The notes: a model not told the origin generated them from the sequence alone. A DNA stretch of 64,000 nt from an uncultured Bacteroidales bacterium (GCA_900544535.1 UQVH01000006.1:70475-134474); one strand, 5' to 3'; positions 43,401 to 52,033 are shown, counted from the stretch's first letter. Numbers and translations are program-made.

Positions 43401-43674
43401 GGCCGCCGAAAGCGAGCAGAATCCCGTCAGGCTTCTCCTTGCGGATGACCTTTTCGACAAAATAAGGAGTCACCGGCAGGAAGTAGATCTTGTCGGCAAA
43501 ACCGTCTGATGTCTGGACGGTGGCGATATTCGGATTGATGAGGACTGTCGTGATCCCCTCTTCCTTCATGGCCTTGAGCGCCTGTGAACCTGAATAGTCA
43601 AATTCGCCGGCCTCGCCGATTTTCAACGCGCCGCTACCAAGCAGCAATACTTTCTTGATGTTTTCGTTACGCAT
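40450..43674 (-). CDS. carB: Carbamoyl-phosphate synthase large subunit
   Basis: Makes carbamoyl phosphate from bicarbonate, ammonia (from CarA) and two ATP, feeding pyrimidine and arginine synthesis. 1074 residues, the normal length. It comprises two homologous ATP-grasp halves (~1-400 and ~555-935), the oligomerisation region between them, and a C-terminal allosteric MGS-like domain (~940-1074). Opening motifs LLLGSGALKIGEAGEFDYSG and VVLGSGAYRIGSSVEFDW introduce the two halves. It lies 25 bases downstream of carA. A long plus-strand ORF inside it (41764-42915) is an antisense shadow. Confidence 0.97.
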   Translation of the reverse strand: MRNENIKKVLLLGSGALKIGEAGEFDYSGSQALKAMKEEGITTVLINPNIATVQTSDGFADKIYFLPVTPYFVEKVIRKEKPDGILLAFGGQTALNCGVELYRSGILEKYGVEVLGTPVQAIMDTEDRELFVKKLDEIDVKTIKSEAVSSIHDACVAAKELGYPVIVRAAYALGGLGSGFCDNEEELVALVEKALAFSPQVLVEKSLKGWKEVEYEVVRDRFDNCITVCNMENFDPLGIHTGESIVVAPSQTLSNEDYHWLRKLAIKIIRHIGIVGECNVQYAFDPTSMDYRVIEVNARLSRSSALASKATGYPLAFVAAKLGLGYGLFDLKNSVTKETSAFFEPALDYIVCKIPRWDLGKFHGVRREIGSSMKSVGEVMAIGRTFEEVIQKGLRMIGQGMHGFVGNNQRDLPELEHALKEPTDKRIFAIAQALMKGYTVDRIHELTKIDKWFLYKLQNIIDTAHELSDYNEIEAIPEPLLRQAKEQGFSDFQIAREIYQEKLTDPEKALLEVRGYRKRLGVLPVVKQIDTLAAEYPAQTNYLYLTYNGRENDVQYLHDHRSIVVLGSGAYRIGSSVEFDWCSVNALLTVKKEGWRSVMINYNPETVSTDYDICDRLYFDELTFERVMDILDLEQPHGTILSVGGQIPNNLATRLDAQNISILGTTARSIDNAEDRNKFSAMLDRLGIDQPRWRELTSMDDINEFIDEVGFPVLVRPSYVLSGAAMNVCHNQEQLTRFLRLAANVSKQHPVVVSQFISSAKEIEMDAVAQNGEIVAYAISEHIEYAGVHSGDATIQFPPQKLYVETMRRIRKISRQIAKALEISGPFNIQFLAKNNDIKVIECNLRASRSFPFVSKVLKINFIDLATRVMLGLPVEKPSKNAFDLDYVGIKASQFSFSRLQGADPVLGVDMASTGEVGCIGTDSSEALIKAMISVGNRVPAKAVLMSTGTAKQKADLLDAAHELANCGYTIYATGGTHAYLNDNGIPAIRVYWPSQPDMQPQAIELLHDHKVDMVVNIPKNFSTTELTNGYKIRRAAIDLNIPLLTNARLASAYIDAFTTHPLDEIEIRSWDEY

Positions 43675-43699
43675 GATGAAAAATTAATGAGGGGAATGC

Positions 43700-44770
43700 T
43701 TAGAGCAGGTTGATGAATTCGTCAAACAGAAACTCCGTGTCCTTCGGGCCTGAGCTTGCTTCCGGATGGAACTGGGCCGAGAAGAAGGGCTTGGATTTGT
43801 GGCGGATACCTTCGTTTGTTCCGTCATTCATATTGATGAAAAGAGGTTCCCAGTCGGCGGGAAGAGTCTCGTTGTCGACTGCGAAGCCGTGGTTCTGCGA
43901 AGTGACGAAGCACTGGTTCGAACCGACGCGGCGCACAGGCTGATTGTGGCTTCTGTGGCCGTATTTCAGTTTATAGATTCTGGCGCCTGCGGCTTTCGAA
44001 AGCAGCTGGTTGCCCATGCAGATGCCGCAGATCGGCTTGCCGATCTCCATTGCCTTGCGGATGAGACCGACAGTCTCTTCGGCCATGTCGGGGTTGCCGG
44101 GACCGTTGGAGATAAAGAGACCGTCATAGGGGATTGAGGTGAAATCGTAGTTCCAGGGAACTCTGATTACCTTCACTCCGCGACGTGTCAGACAGCGGAT
44201 GATGTTGTGCTTCACACCGCAGTCGACCAGTACGACAGTCTTGTCGCCCGCTCCGTGATATTCCACTTCCTTGCAGCTAACCTTTCCGACGAGGTTCTCA
44301 CGGTTGGGATCATAAAAATCGACATCGTCACAACCGTCAATCACGATCTTTCCGAGCATTGAGCCGTGTTCACGGAGATGCTTGGTCAGCTGACGGGTGT
44401 CGATGCCGTAGAGTCCCGGAATTTTTTCTTCCTTGAGCCACTGGGCCAAAGAGCGGTCGGCCTGCCAGTGGGAATGCTCATACGAATAATCCTGAGCTAC
44501 TATCGCGCGGCAATGGATATGGTCACTTTCATAATATTCACTGACGTCGTCGCGCTCCCGGCAGGGAGGTACGCCGTAATTGCCGAGGATCGGATAAGTG
44601 GTCACGAGGATCTGTCCTTCATAGGAGGGATCGGTCAGACTCTCCGGATAACCGGTCATAGCGGTGTTAAACACAACTTCACCGGAGGTCGAAGCCTCAT
44701 AGCCGAAGGATTTCCCCTCAAAGGTTGTGCCGTCTTCAAGAATCAGGACGGCGCGCTTAAACTGTCGCAT
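43700..44770 (-). CDS. carA: Carbamoyl-phosphate synthase small subunit
   Basis: Glutaminase subunit that supplies ammonia to CarB through a tunnel. 356 residues from the ATG at 44770 (MRQFKRAVLILEDGT); a start 12 codons upstream is possible but adds no conserved residues. The N-terminal CPSase domain (~1-140) precedes a class I glutamine amidotransferase domain. The nucleophile cysteine lies in GICMGNQLLSKAAG, and the His-Glu pair in AQFHPEASSGPKD. The common motif reads GICLGHQ; GICMGNQ here is a tolerated variation. A predicted promoter lies at 44820-44827. It forms an operon with carB. Confidence 0.96.
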   Translation of the reverse strand: MRQFKRAVLILEDGTTFEGKSFGYEASTSGEVVFNTAMTGYPESLTDPSYEGQILVTTYPILGNYGVPPCRERDDVSEYYESDHIHCRAIVAQDYSYEHSHWQADRSLAQWLKEEKIPGLYGIDTRQLTKHLREHGSMLGKIVIDGCDDVDFYDPNRENLVGKVSCKEVEYHGAGDKTVVLVDCGVKHNIIRCLTRRGVKVIRVPWNYDFTSIPYDGLFISNGPGNPDMAEETVGLIRKAMEIGKPICGICMGNQLLSKAAGARIYKLKYGHRSHNQPVRRVGSNQCFVTSQNHGFAVDNETLPADWEPLFINMNDGTNEGIRHKSKPFFSAQFHPEASSGPKDTEFLFDEFINLL

Positions 44771-44819
44771 GGGGTGAATGAATTTTGTAGTTACTTCGGG
44801 GTGCACTGTAACCCGTCTG

Positions 44820-44827
44820 CAAAGTTA
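44820..44827 (-). promoter_or_regulatory. Predicted -7 box of carAB
   Basis: The minus strand reads TAACTTTG (consensus TAnnTTTG). The predicted start is near 44813, with a leader of ~43 bases to carA. No clear -33 box. Confidence 0.5.
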
Positions 44828-44926
44828 CGACTTTTTTAGCAGATTATCTGAGTGTCGGCGAAGATTTATTGCAAAATTCCACCCGATTGTGCCGCAAGGA
44901 TGCCGCACATTGCCGTGCGATGCTTT

Positions 44927-47191
44927 TCAGCGCACCCGGTCGGCCCTGCGCACCCCCGGAATCTTAAGCACCTTCTTGCAAAGTTCATCGACTGCACGGG
45001 TATTGCTGACAAGCACTCCCAGATCGCAGTTGAACACCTCTTTCTCCGCCTCGATGTTCAGTCGGCGGATGTCTATGTTGAGCGCCGTCGAGATCATGCC
45101 GGTCAGTTCCTGCAGAATCCCGTGGCGGTCTATACCTTCGATTCTGATGTTTGCAAGAAAATAGCCGGCGACCTCATCCCAGCGGGTGGCGACAATGCGC
45201 GGGCCGTAGCTGGCTTTGAGAACCTGCGCGCGCGGACATGTCAGCGCATGCACCTCCACAGTTCCGTCATCGTTGATGAAACCCATCACATCATCACCGG
45301 GAATCGGACGGCAGCAGTCTGCAAAAATAAAGTTGCGCTCCTTGTCATTGAATTTCAGCACATAGGTCTCCTTAGTATTGATTTTGGGCTTCGGAGCGGC
45401 TTCTTTCTCAGCTCCGTCAGGTGCGGTCAGAAGCCTCCGGGCGCGCTCGGCCTTCTTGTCGCCTCCGAATCCGAGACGGAAAAGACGGCTCACAAGCGAA
45501 CGGGCTCCACGCGAAGTATTGACGTTCAGATAGTCGTCGATCGACACTTCTCCGTTGCCGAGTTTGAGGAAAAGCTCCTCGCGCGACTGCACGTGATAGG
45601 TGCCGAGAATCTTGGTCATCACACTGTTGTTCAGAATGATGTCGTTCTGCATCAGGAAGTCGTCGAAGATCTTTTTGCCCTTTTCAATAAACGGCTGCTG
45701 GACTTTTCTTAGTTCCTTGCGCAGACGGGTCTTGGCTTTGGCAGAGACAAGGAAATTCATCCATTCCTCTTTCGGCTGCTGGGACTGCGAGGTCAGCACT
45801 TCGACCTGATCGCCGGAGTTGAGTTTATGGGACAGAGGCACCAATTTGTGGTTCACCTTGCCCGCTATGCAGTGCATGCCAAGCTCGGAGTGAAGCGAGA
45901 ACGCCACATCGAGCACCGTCGCTCCTGCCGGAAGTGTCAGCAGCTCACCTTTGGGTGTGAACACCACTATCTCCGTGGCAAACAGATTGAGTTTCAGCGT
46001 ATCGAGAAAGTCGATAGCGCTCGGAGTGGGATCATCGAGAATATCCTTGATGGTCTTGAGCCAGACATTCAGCTCGCTTTCCTCCTCATGCTCTCCGATC
46101 TTGTATTTCCAGTGGGCTGCAAAACCCTTCTCAGCGATCTCGTCCATACGGCGGCTGCGTATCTGGACTTCGATCCAGTTGCCGTCCGGGCCCATAAGGG
46201 TCACGTGAAGAGCCTGATAGCCGTTGGCCTTCGGATTGGCAATCCAATCGCGCGTGCGTTCAGGATGCGGACGGTAGAGATCGGTCAGAGCCACATATAT
46301 CTTATAGCACATCTCCTTTTCCGACACTCCTTCCGGCGTATCGAAGATTATTCGCATGGCATAGAGATCATAGACCTCCTCGAACGGGATGTGTTTGGTA
46401 TCCATCTTTCGCCAGATGGAATAGACCGATTTCAGCCGGGCCTTCGCCTCATAGTTGAGTCCCATAGCGTCCAGGCGCTTGAGTATCGGAGTGGCAAAAT
46501 CATTGTAGACCATCTCGCGGCCGGCCTCGCTCTGGCGGATGAGTCCCGAAATGCGCTCGTATTCGCCGGGATGCTCATATTTGAAGCTCAGGTCCTCAAG
46601 TTCGGTCTTTATGGCGAAAAGTCCGAGACGGTGAGCCAGGGGGGCGTAGATATAGAGCGTCTCTCCGGCAATCTTATACTGCTTGTTGGGCGCCATGGAG
46701 CCGAGTGTGCGCATGTTGTGCAGACGGTCTGCCATCTTGATGAGCACGACTCGTATATCCTCGCTCATGGTCAGAAGCAGTTTTCGGAAATTCTCGGCCT
46801 GCGCCGAGGCCTTGTCGCCGAAGATACCGCCTGAGATCTTGGTCAGCCCTTCTACTATCCGCGCTATCTTCCGTCCGAAATGCTGCTCGATATCCTCCAC
46901 CGTATACTCCGTATCCTCGACAACGTCGTGCAGCAGCGCCGCACATATCGAGGTCGACCCCAGCCCTATTTCCTGCGAGGCGATCTTGGCCACTGCGATC
47001 GGATGGAGAATGTAGGGTTCTCCAGATCGGCGGCGCACCCCTTTGTGGGCTTCCTTTGCAAAACGGAAAGCCTTCTCTATGATTTCGATCTTCTTTCTGT
47101 GGTTGCTGGCGATGTAGCCGTCAAGAAGATCCCGGAACTGCGATTCGACATAGCGGTCTTCTTCTTCGGGGGTAAGATTGTATTCCTGCAT
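44927..47191 (-). CDS. rel: Bifunctional (p)ppGpp synthetase/hydrolase (RelA/SpoT homologue)
   Basis: Long RSH protein controlling the stringent response alarmone (p)ppGpp. 754 residues. The HD hydrolase domain (~45-200) keeps its metal residues (H63, HD at 88-89, ED at 92-93). The synthetase domain (~245-365) includes ERTRDWIANPKANGYQALH and EVQIRSRRMDEIAEKGFAAHWKYK. TGS (~405-465) and C-terminal ACT (~680-754) domains follow. At the metal-preference motif it reads R312-T-R-D315, close to RXKD of bifunctional SpoT/Rel enzymes and unlike EXDD of RelA. Both activities are therefore expected. It lies downstream of manC (64 bases). Confidence 0.94.
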   Translation of the reverse strand: MQEYNLTPEEEDRYVESQFRDLLDGYIASNHRKKIEIIEKAFRFAKEAHKGVRRRSGEPYILHPIAVAKIASQEIGLGSTSICAALLHDVVEDTEYTVEDIEQHFGRKIARIVEGLTKISGGIFGDKASAQAENFRKLLLTMSEDIRVVLIKMADRLHNMRTLGSMAPNKQYKIAGETLYIYAPLAHRLGLFAIKTELEDLSFKYEHPGEYERISGLIRQSEAGREMVYNDFATPILKRLDAMGLNYEAKARLKSVYSIWRKMDTKHIPFEEVYDLYAMRIIFDTPEGVSEKEMCYKIYVALTDLYRPHPERTRDWIANPKANGYQALHVTLMGPDGNWIEVQIRSRRMDEIAEKGFAAHWKYKIGEHEEESELNVWLKTIKDILDDPTPSAIDFLDTLKLNLFATEIVVFTPKGELLTLPAGATVLDVAFSLHSELGMHCIAGKVNHKLVPLSHKLNSGDQVEVLTSQSQQPKEEWMNFLVSAKAKTRLRKELRKVQQPFIEKGKKIFDDFLMQNDIILNNSVMTKILGTYHVQSREELFLKLGNGEVSIDDYLNVNTSRGARSLVSRLFRLGFGGDKKAERARRLLTAPDGAEKEAAPKPKINTKETYVLKFNDKERNFIFADCCRPIPGDDVMGFINDDGTVEVHALTCPRAQVLKASYGPRIVATRWDEVAGYFLANIRIEGIDRHGILQELTGMISTALNIDIRRLNIEAEKEVFNCDLGVLVSNTRAVDELCKKVLKIPGVRRADRVR

Positions 47192-47255
47192 GGCTTTGAC
47201 GGTAAGGATTACATTTAAGGATTAAGTTACTATGATGAATTTTAGGCAGGGCTGT

Positions 47256-48347
47256 TTAAAGATATTTGTCGAGATAGGCTATCCTGACATCGTTGACCAT
47301 CTGCTTGATCCGCTGCTCCTCGGATTTGGGGCAGATGAGAAGCACATCGCCGGCATCGGCCACAATATAGTCTTTCAGGCCGTGGGCCACCACTAATTTC
47401 TCAGAATCGCGGACTGCAAATATGTTTCCCGTGCTCTCATAGGCAAGCACCTTGCAGTTCTGGGCTACGTTGCCGTCTTCGTTTTTGGGCGAATTGTCAT
47501 GCAGTGCGCTCCACGTTCCCAGATCGTTCCAGCCGAAGCTGACACATTCGACATAGACATTGTCAGCCTTCTCCATCACCGCATAGTCGATCGAGTTGGC
47601 CGGGAAAGATGCGAAATTGTCGCGGATGAAGGCTTCTTCACGCGGAGTGCCGAAGTCGGATGCCCCGCGGTCAAAGCGTGCGGTCAGATCCGAATCGTGT
47701 TTGCGGAGGGCTTCGATGATCGACGAAGCGCGCCAGAGGAAGATTCCTGAGTTCCAGAAAAACTCGCCCGTCTCCAAAAACACCTTTGCCAGCTCCAGAT
47801 TGGGCTTTTCGGTGAAAGTCTTCACCTTCAGTATTCCCGGTTCGGCCTCACGGCCCACCTGAATGTAGCCGTAGCCCGTCTCCGGACGTGTCGGAGTGAT
47901 GCCGAGTGTAAGCAGCGCGTCATGCTTCTCGACAAAATCGAATCCGCGGCTGACACACTCTTCAAAGATATTTTCGCGTGTGATCAGATGGTCGCTCGGA
48001 GTGACGATCATCGACGCCGCCGGATCAAGGGCTGCGATATGGAATGCGGCCCAGGCGATACACGGGGCTGTGTTTCGGCGCGCGGGCTCCAAAAGTATAT
48101 TCTCAGGCAGCAGATCCGGAAGCTGTTCGCGGATCAGCGGCGCATATTTTTCATTAGTGACCACTAAGACATTCTCTTTGGGGACAAGAGGCAGAATGCG
48201 GTCATAGGACATCTGGAGCAGCGAACGACCGGTACCAAGGAAGTCGATGAACTGTTTCGGACAGTTTTCACGCGAATAGGGCCAAAAACGGCTGCCGACG
48301 CCGCCACACATTATTACACAATACCGATGCGAGTTCTGGGTTGCCAT
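47256..48347 (-). CDS. manC: Mannose-1-phosphate guanylyltransferase
   Basis: Makes GDP-mannose from mannose-1-phosphate and GTP, a precursor for GDP-fucose and surface glycans. 363 residues: only the nucleotidyltransferase domain and its C-terminal beta part, without the fused phosphomannose isomerase found in longer ManC proteins. The signature GGVGSRFWPYSRENCPKQF (~15-33) is complete. VTPSDHLI (~118-125), FTEKPNLELA (~176-185) and SIDYAVMEKADNVYV (~251-265) are family motifs. It lies between the permease gene (60 bases upstream) and rel on the same strand. Confidence 0.94.
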   Translation of the reverse strand: MATQNSHRYCVIMCGGVGSRFWPYSRENCPKQFIDFLGTGRSLLQMSYDRILPLVPKENVLVVTNEKYAPLIREQLPDLLPENILLEPARRNTAPCIAWAAFHIAALDPAASMIVTPSDHLITRENIFEECVSRGFDFVEKHDALLTLGITPTRPETGYGYIQVGREAEPGILKVKTFTEKPNLELAKVFLETGEFFWNSGIFLWRASSIIEALRKHDSDLTARFDRGASDFGTPREEAFIRDNFASFPANSIDYAVMEKADNVYVECVSFGWNDLGTWSALHDNSPKNEDGNVAQNCKVLAYESTGNIFAVRDSEKLVVAHGLKDYIVADAGDVLLICPKSEEQRIKQMVNDVRIAYLDKYL

Positions 48348-48407
48348 AGTGATGAAGAATTGGGTTTTATAAATGGATTTTTTTGATTTCTATTGTTTAT
48401 GCACTTC

Positions 48408-49637
48408 CTAAGCCATCCGAAGAGAGACGGACCTGATGCTCCGCGAGGAGATCAGTCCTGACAGCAGTCCGATGACAGACACGACTGCGGCGGTGACAAG
48501 CACATCGCCACCGCGCAGATTACACGGATAAGTCACTATCGACATCTGCGAATGGTCTCCGCCGAGGGTGATGAGTCCGTAGTGCTGCTGAAGCAGACAG
48601 AGCACTATACCTATGATTATGCCTATCGCTCCACCGGCCACACCAACAAGCACTCCCTGATAGAGGAAGATCCTGCGGATCATGGCTAACGGTGTGCCTA
48701 AGGAACTGAGAATACGCAGACTCTCCTCCTTTTCTATTATGAGCATCGAAAGTGACGAAAGTATATTGAACGAGGCCATCAGCAAAACGAACACGAGCAT
48801 CAGAAAGGTGATCCATTTCTCGATAGCGATCATTCTGAAAGAGTGTGACTGCTGGCGCAAACGGTCGGCCACCACATAGTCGTCGCCGAGCGTGGCGGCG
48901 ATTCCGGCAGCCACGGCTTGAGCGTCGGCCGAAGGATCGAGCCCCACATCTAAAGACGAAGCCTCGTCCTCATAGTCGAGCAGACGGCGCGCCGACTCAA
49001 GGGGGATGTACAGCATGTCGTTGTCCAGCTCTGCCTGATTAGTCTGATAGACTCCGCTGACAAGCAGGGTGTCGGTGCAGAAAGCGGCCATCGGAAACGC
49101 GGGATTAATGCGCCCGATGCGTCTCGGCACCGTAAGATACATAGGATATTCCACTGACGGACGTGCTCCTAACTGCATGGCGGTGCCGATACTCAGAAGC
49201 GCACAAGGCAGACCGCGGCTGTCCGACATATCCATCTCCCCGTCGATCACAAGCGAGCCGATCTCCGACACATCGCCGTAGCCGTCGGGGATGCCGACTA
49301 CATTGACCGGCGCCTGGACATCGCCATAGATCGCCAGAGCCTGAGCGCTGAGCGTAGGTATCACCTTGGCGACACCCGACGCGGCGCCGACGACACGGGC
49401 AAGCGAGTCGGACGCGGTGATCACACGCCCGTCAGCTCTTGAAATCTTTATGTCCGGATCGACCAGCGACAGCCTGTCGGAAGCCAGATCCGAAAAGCCG
49501 TTGAACACGGAGAGCACACAGATCATCGCCATCGTAGCCACCGCGATCCCCGCCATCGAGATATAGGAGATGACGTTGACGGCGGTGTGGCTTTTGCGAG
49601 CCAGCAGATAGCGTATGGCGATCCTCAGAGCGGGCAT
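48408..49637 (-). CDS. ABC transporter permease of the LolC/LolE (FtsX/MacB) type
   Basis: 409 residues. One N-terminal helix (~22-46) is followed by a ~220-residue periplasmic MacB_PCD domain. Three more helices (~270-300, 320-350, 375-400) form the FtsX-like permease core. The start RIAIRYLLARKSHTAVNVIS is typical of lipoprotein-releasing LolC/LolE proteins, which extract outer-membrane lipoproteins from the inner membrane. The ATPase partner (LolD) is not in the window. A different substrate cannot be excluded. It follows rbfA by 26 bases and precedes manC. Confidence 0.88.
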   Translation of the reverse strand: MPALRIAIRYLLARKSHTAVNVISYISMAGIAVATMAMICVLSVFNGFSDLASDRLSLVDPDIKISRADGRVITASDSLARVVGAASGVAKVIPTLSAQALAIYGDVQAPVNVVGIPDGYGDVSEIGSLVIDGEMDMSDSRGLPCALLSIGTAMQLGARPSVEYPMYLTVPRRIGRINPAFPMAAFCTDTLLVSGVYQTNQAELDNDMLYIPLESARRLLDYEDEASSLDVGLDPSADAQAVAAGIAATLGDDYVVADRLRQQSHSFRMIAIEKWITFLMLVFVLLMASFNILSSLSMLIIEKEESLRILSSLGTPLAMIRRIFLYQGVLVGVAGGAIGIIIGIVLCLLQQHYGLITLGGDHSQMSIVTYPCNLRGGDVLVTAAVVSVIGLLSGLISSRSIRSVSLRMA

Positions 49638-49663
49638 CCGTTACGGGGGAAGGATTGTGATGG

Positions 49664-49999
49664 TTATTTTTTAAGAAGATTGTCTATGTTGTCGATATAG
49701 TCGAGCGAATCGTCAAGATAGAACGAGAGTTCCGGACATTTCCGCAACTGGAAGCGTACACGCTGCGCAAGCTCATAGCGTATGGTCTTCGCACTCTCGC
49801 GGATACTTTCAAGAAGCTCCTGCGATTTCTCCGAAGGGAAAATCGACAGATATACTTTTGCGACACTCAGATCCGGAGATACGCGCACGATGCTGACCGA
49901 CACGAGTGTGCCGTGGGTCTTTGCCGTCTGCTGACGGAATATTTCACTTAGCTCCTTCTGAAGGAGACGGGATATTTTTGCTTGACGTGTTGATTCCAT
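49664..49999 (-). CDS. rbfA: Ribosome-binding factor A
   Basis: 30S ribosomal subunit maturation factor with a single KH-type domain. 111 residues, the normal length (E. coli 133). The N-terminal TRQAKISRLLQKELSEIFRQ (~4-23), the central SIVRVSPDLSVAKVYLSIFP (~37-56) and the C-terminal RKCPELSFYLDDSLDYIDNIDNLL (starting ~86) match the family throughout. It lies upstream of the LolC/E-type permease gene; the two genes overlap in neither frame and are 26 bases apart. Confidence 0.93.
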   Translation of the reverse strand: MESTRQAKISRLLQKELSEIFRQQTAKTHGTLVSVSIVRVSPDLSVAKVYLSIFPSEKSQELLESIRESAKTIRYELAQRVRFQLRKCPELSFYLDDSLDYIDNIDNLLKK

Positions 50000-50069
50000 A
50001 GGAATTGGGTTTTAGGGGGTGTTTAATAACAACTGTTATTTTCTAAACGCCTGCCGGGCCTCAATGTTT

Positions 50070-50113
50070 GAATTGACCGCCTCCCCCGAAAATCGGAGTG
50101 GGGCGGCCAATTC
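50070..50113 (-). terminator. Hairpin after serS
   Basis: GAATTG-CCGCC at 50070-50081 pairs with GGCGG-CAATTC at 50102-50113 as a 12-bp stem with one wobble pair. An inner CTCC/GGAG extends it. It begins 29 bases after the serS stop on the minus strand. No T-run follows, so termination strength is uncertain. Confidence 0.55.
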
Positions 50114-50142
50114 AGAATATCTGACAGGAATGACTGCGTCGC

Positions 50143-51414
50143 TTAGTCAATGATGTCGAAGCCGGTGTATTTACGCAGACATTCGGGCACCACGATACCC
50201 TGCGGAGTCTGGTTGTTTTCGAGAAGTGCGGCCATGATGCGCGGGAGGGCGAGAGCCGAGCCGTTGAGGGTGTGGCAGAGGTGGGTTTTCTTGTCCTCTC
50301 CGCGGTAGCGGCATTTCAGACGGTTTGCCTGATAGGTCTCAAAGTTGGAAACCGACGATACTTCAAGCCAGCGGCCCTGTGCGGCGGAATAGACTTCGAA
50401 GTCAAAGGTGATGGCAGAGGTGAAGCTCATGTCGCCTCCGCAGAGACGCAGGATGTGCCAGGGGAGACCGAGCGATTCGAGCAGCCCCTGAACGTGGTCT
50501 TTCATCTCTTCGAGTGCGGCGTAGGAGTTTTCGGGCTTCTCGATGCGGACAATCTCCACCTTGTCGAACTGATGCAGACGGTTGAGTCCGCGCACGTCCT
50601 TGCCGTAAGAACCGGCCTCGCGGCGGAAGCAGGCTGAATATGCGCAGTTCTTCTTGGGAAGTTCGTCGGCCGGAATGATAACATCACGGTAGATGTTGGT
50701 CACAGGCACTTCGGCGGTCGGGATCAGATAGAGCTTGTCTTCGTTGACGTAATACATCTGGCCTTCCTTGTCGGGAAGCTGGCCTGTGCCGTAGCCCGAT
50801 GCTTCATTGACCACGTAGGGGGGCTGGATCTCAAGATAGCCTGCCTCACCGGCGCGATCGAGGAAGAACTGGATGAGGGCACGCTGCAGACGTGCGCCCT
50901 TGCCGATATAGACCGGGAAACCGGGGCCGGTGATCTTCACTCCGAGATCGAAGTTGATGATGTTGTATTTCTTTGCGAGTTCCCAATGGGGAAGCGCGTC
51001 GGCCGGAAGTTCGGGCATCGGACCGCCGGTTTTCTCCACGACGTTGTCTTCGGCTGTCTTGCCTTCGGGCACGGCGTCGCAGGGAATGTTGGGCATTCCG
51101 AGCAGGATGTCGCGGATGGCGTTTTCGGTTGTGGTGAGGCGGTCGGCCACTTCTTTCTGCTGAGCCTTGATCTCGGCCACTTTCTTCTTGGCCTCGTCAG
51201 CCTCGTCGCGGCGTCCTTCTTTCATCAGACGGCCGATCGAGTCGGCATATTTCTTAAGTTCGGCGGCGAGAGTGTCGTTCTGATATTGGAGCGAGCGGCG
51301 CTCATCATCGAAATCAATGACGTCATTTACACCCTGTTTTCCGTCGAATCCTTTGACGGCGAGGCGCGCTATGATGCGTTCGGGGTCCTCTTTGATCTGC
51401 TGAAGGGTAAGCAT
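50143..51414 (-). CDS. serS: Seryl-tRNA synthetase
   Basis: Charges tRNA(Ser) with serine; class II aminoacyl-tRNA synthetase, cytoplasmic. 423 residues, the normal length. An N-terminal antiparallel coiled-coil arm (~25-105, Lys/Glu/Asp-rich) grips the long variable arm of tRNA(Ser). The catalytic domain carries motif 2 around CFRREAGSYGKDVRGLNRLHQFDKVE (~267-292) and motif 3 in NGSALALPRIMAALLENNQ (~379-397). It stands alone. The gap upstream holds repeats at 51479-51525, and no clear promoter box was seen. Confidence 0.96.
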   Translation of the reverse strand: MLTLQQIKEDPERIIARLAVKGFDGKQGVNDVIDFDDERRSLQYQNDTLAAELKKYADSIGRLMKEGRRDEADEAKKKVAEIKAQQKEVADRLTTTENAIRDILLGMPNIPCDAVPEGKTAEDNVVEKTGGPMPELPADALPHWELAKKYNIINFDLGVKITGPGFPVYIGKGARLQRALIQFFLDRAGEAGYLEIQPPYVVNEASGYGTGQLPDKEGQMYYVNEDKLYLIPTAEVPVTNIYRDVIIPADELPKKNCAYSACFRREAGSYGKDVRGLNRLHQFDKVEIVRIEKPENSYAALEEMKDHVQGLLESLGLPWHILRLCGGDMSFTSAITFDFEVYSAAQGRWLEVSSVSNFETYQANRLKCRYRGEDKKTHLCHTLNGSALALPRIMAALLENNQTPQGIVVPECLRKYTGFDIID

Positions 51415-51478
51415 TTTTCCTTTATTGTATTGCGGAATACGTTGATTTTTTCTGTCACTTCCGGATGTCGCGGTAATC

Positions 51479-51525
51479 GTTGCCTCAGGTAGTTGCCTCA
51501 GGTAGGGACGCTTTTAAAAGCGTCC
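51479..51525. repeat. Tandem 13-base repeat joined to a 20-base palindrome
   Basis: GTTGCCTCAGGTA occurs twice head to tail (51479-51491 and 51492-51504). One base later follows the perfect palindrome GGACGCTTTTAAAAGCGTCC (51506-51525). It lies between serS and the YqeY gene. The structure resembles dispersed extragenic palindromes; copies elsewhere in the genome cannot be checked here. Confidence 0.6.
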
Positions 51526-51583
51526 TCCATCACAATAAAGCACCTCCGAGGTTATTTGCGTCATCCGTGGACGTACGGTTCTC

Positions 51584-52033
51584 TCAGGCAAGGAGTTCTC
51601 TGACTTTGGCAGAAATCACTTTGCCGTCGGCACGACCGGCGAGAGCCTTCGAGGCAACGCCCATGACCTTGCCCATCTCTTTGGCAGAAGTGGCGCCGGT
51701 CTCGGCGATAATCTTCTTCAGTTCGGCGGTGAGTTCCTCTTCGGTCAGCTGCTTGGGGAGATATTCTTCTATGACAGCAGCCTCGGCCAGCTCATTGTCG
51801 CGGAGGTCAAGTCGATTCTGTTCGTCATAGATCTGAGCCGTCTCGCGGCGCTGCTTGGCCATTTTTGCGAGAATCTTGGTAGCCTGTTCGTCCGAAAGAG
51901 AACCGTCGCCACCCTTGGCAGTCTTGGCTTCAAGAAATTCTTTCTTAATTCCGCGGAGAGTCTCAAGTCTCACCTTCTCGCGGGCGAGCATCGCACTCTT
52001 TATGTCGGCTGAGATTTTATCGAATAAATCCAT
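51584..52033 (-). CDS. YqeY/GatB-domain protein
   Basis: 149 residues, matching the stand-alone YqeY family whose fold equals the tRNA-binding tail domain of the amidotransferase subunit GatB. Family segments are SAMLAREKVRLETLRGIKKEFLEAK (~12-36) and the C-terminal TGATSAKEMGKVMGVASKALAGRADGKVISAKVRELL (starting ~111). A role in tRNA-dependent amidation or tRNA handling is inferred for the family, not proven. It is Lys/Glu-rich and soluble. A predicted promoter lies just upstream. Confidence 0.9.
   Translation of the reverse strand: MDLFDKISADIKSAMLAREKVRLETLRGIKKEFLEAKTAKGGDGSLSDEQATKILAKMAKQRRETAQIYDEQNRLDLRDNELAEAAVIEEYLPKQLTEEELTAELKKIIAETGATSAKEMGKVMGVASKALAGRADGKVISAKVRELLA

Noticed and set aside
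45827..46834. 335-codon open frame on the plus strand inside the (p)ppGpp synthetase gene
   Set aside because: Antisense shadow; the minus-strand gene is complete and conserved throughout.
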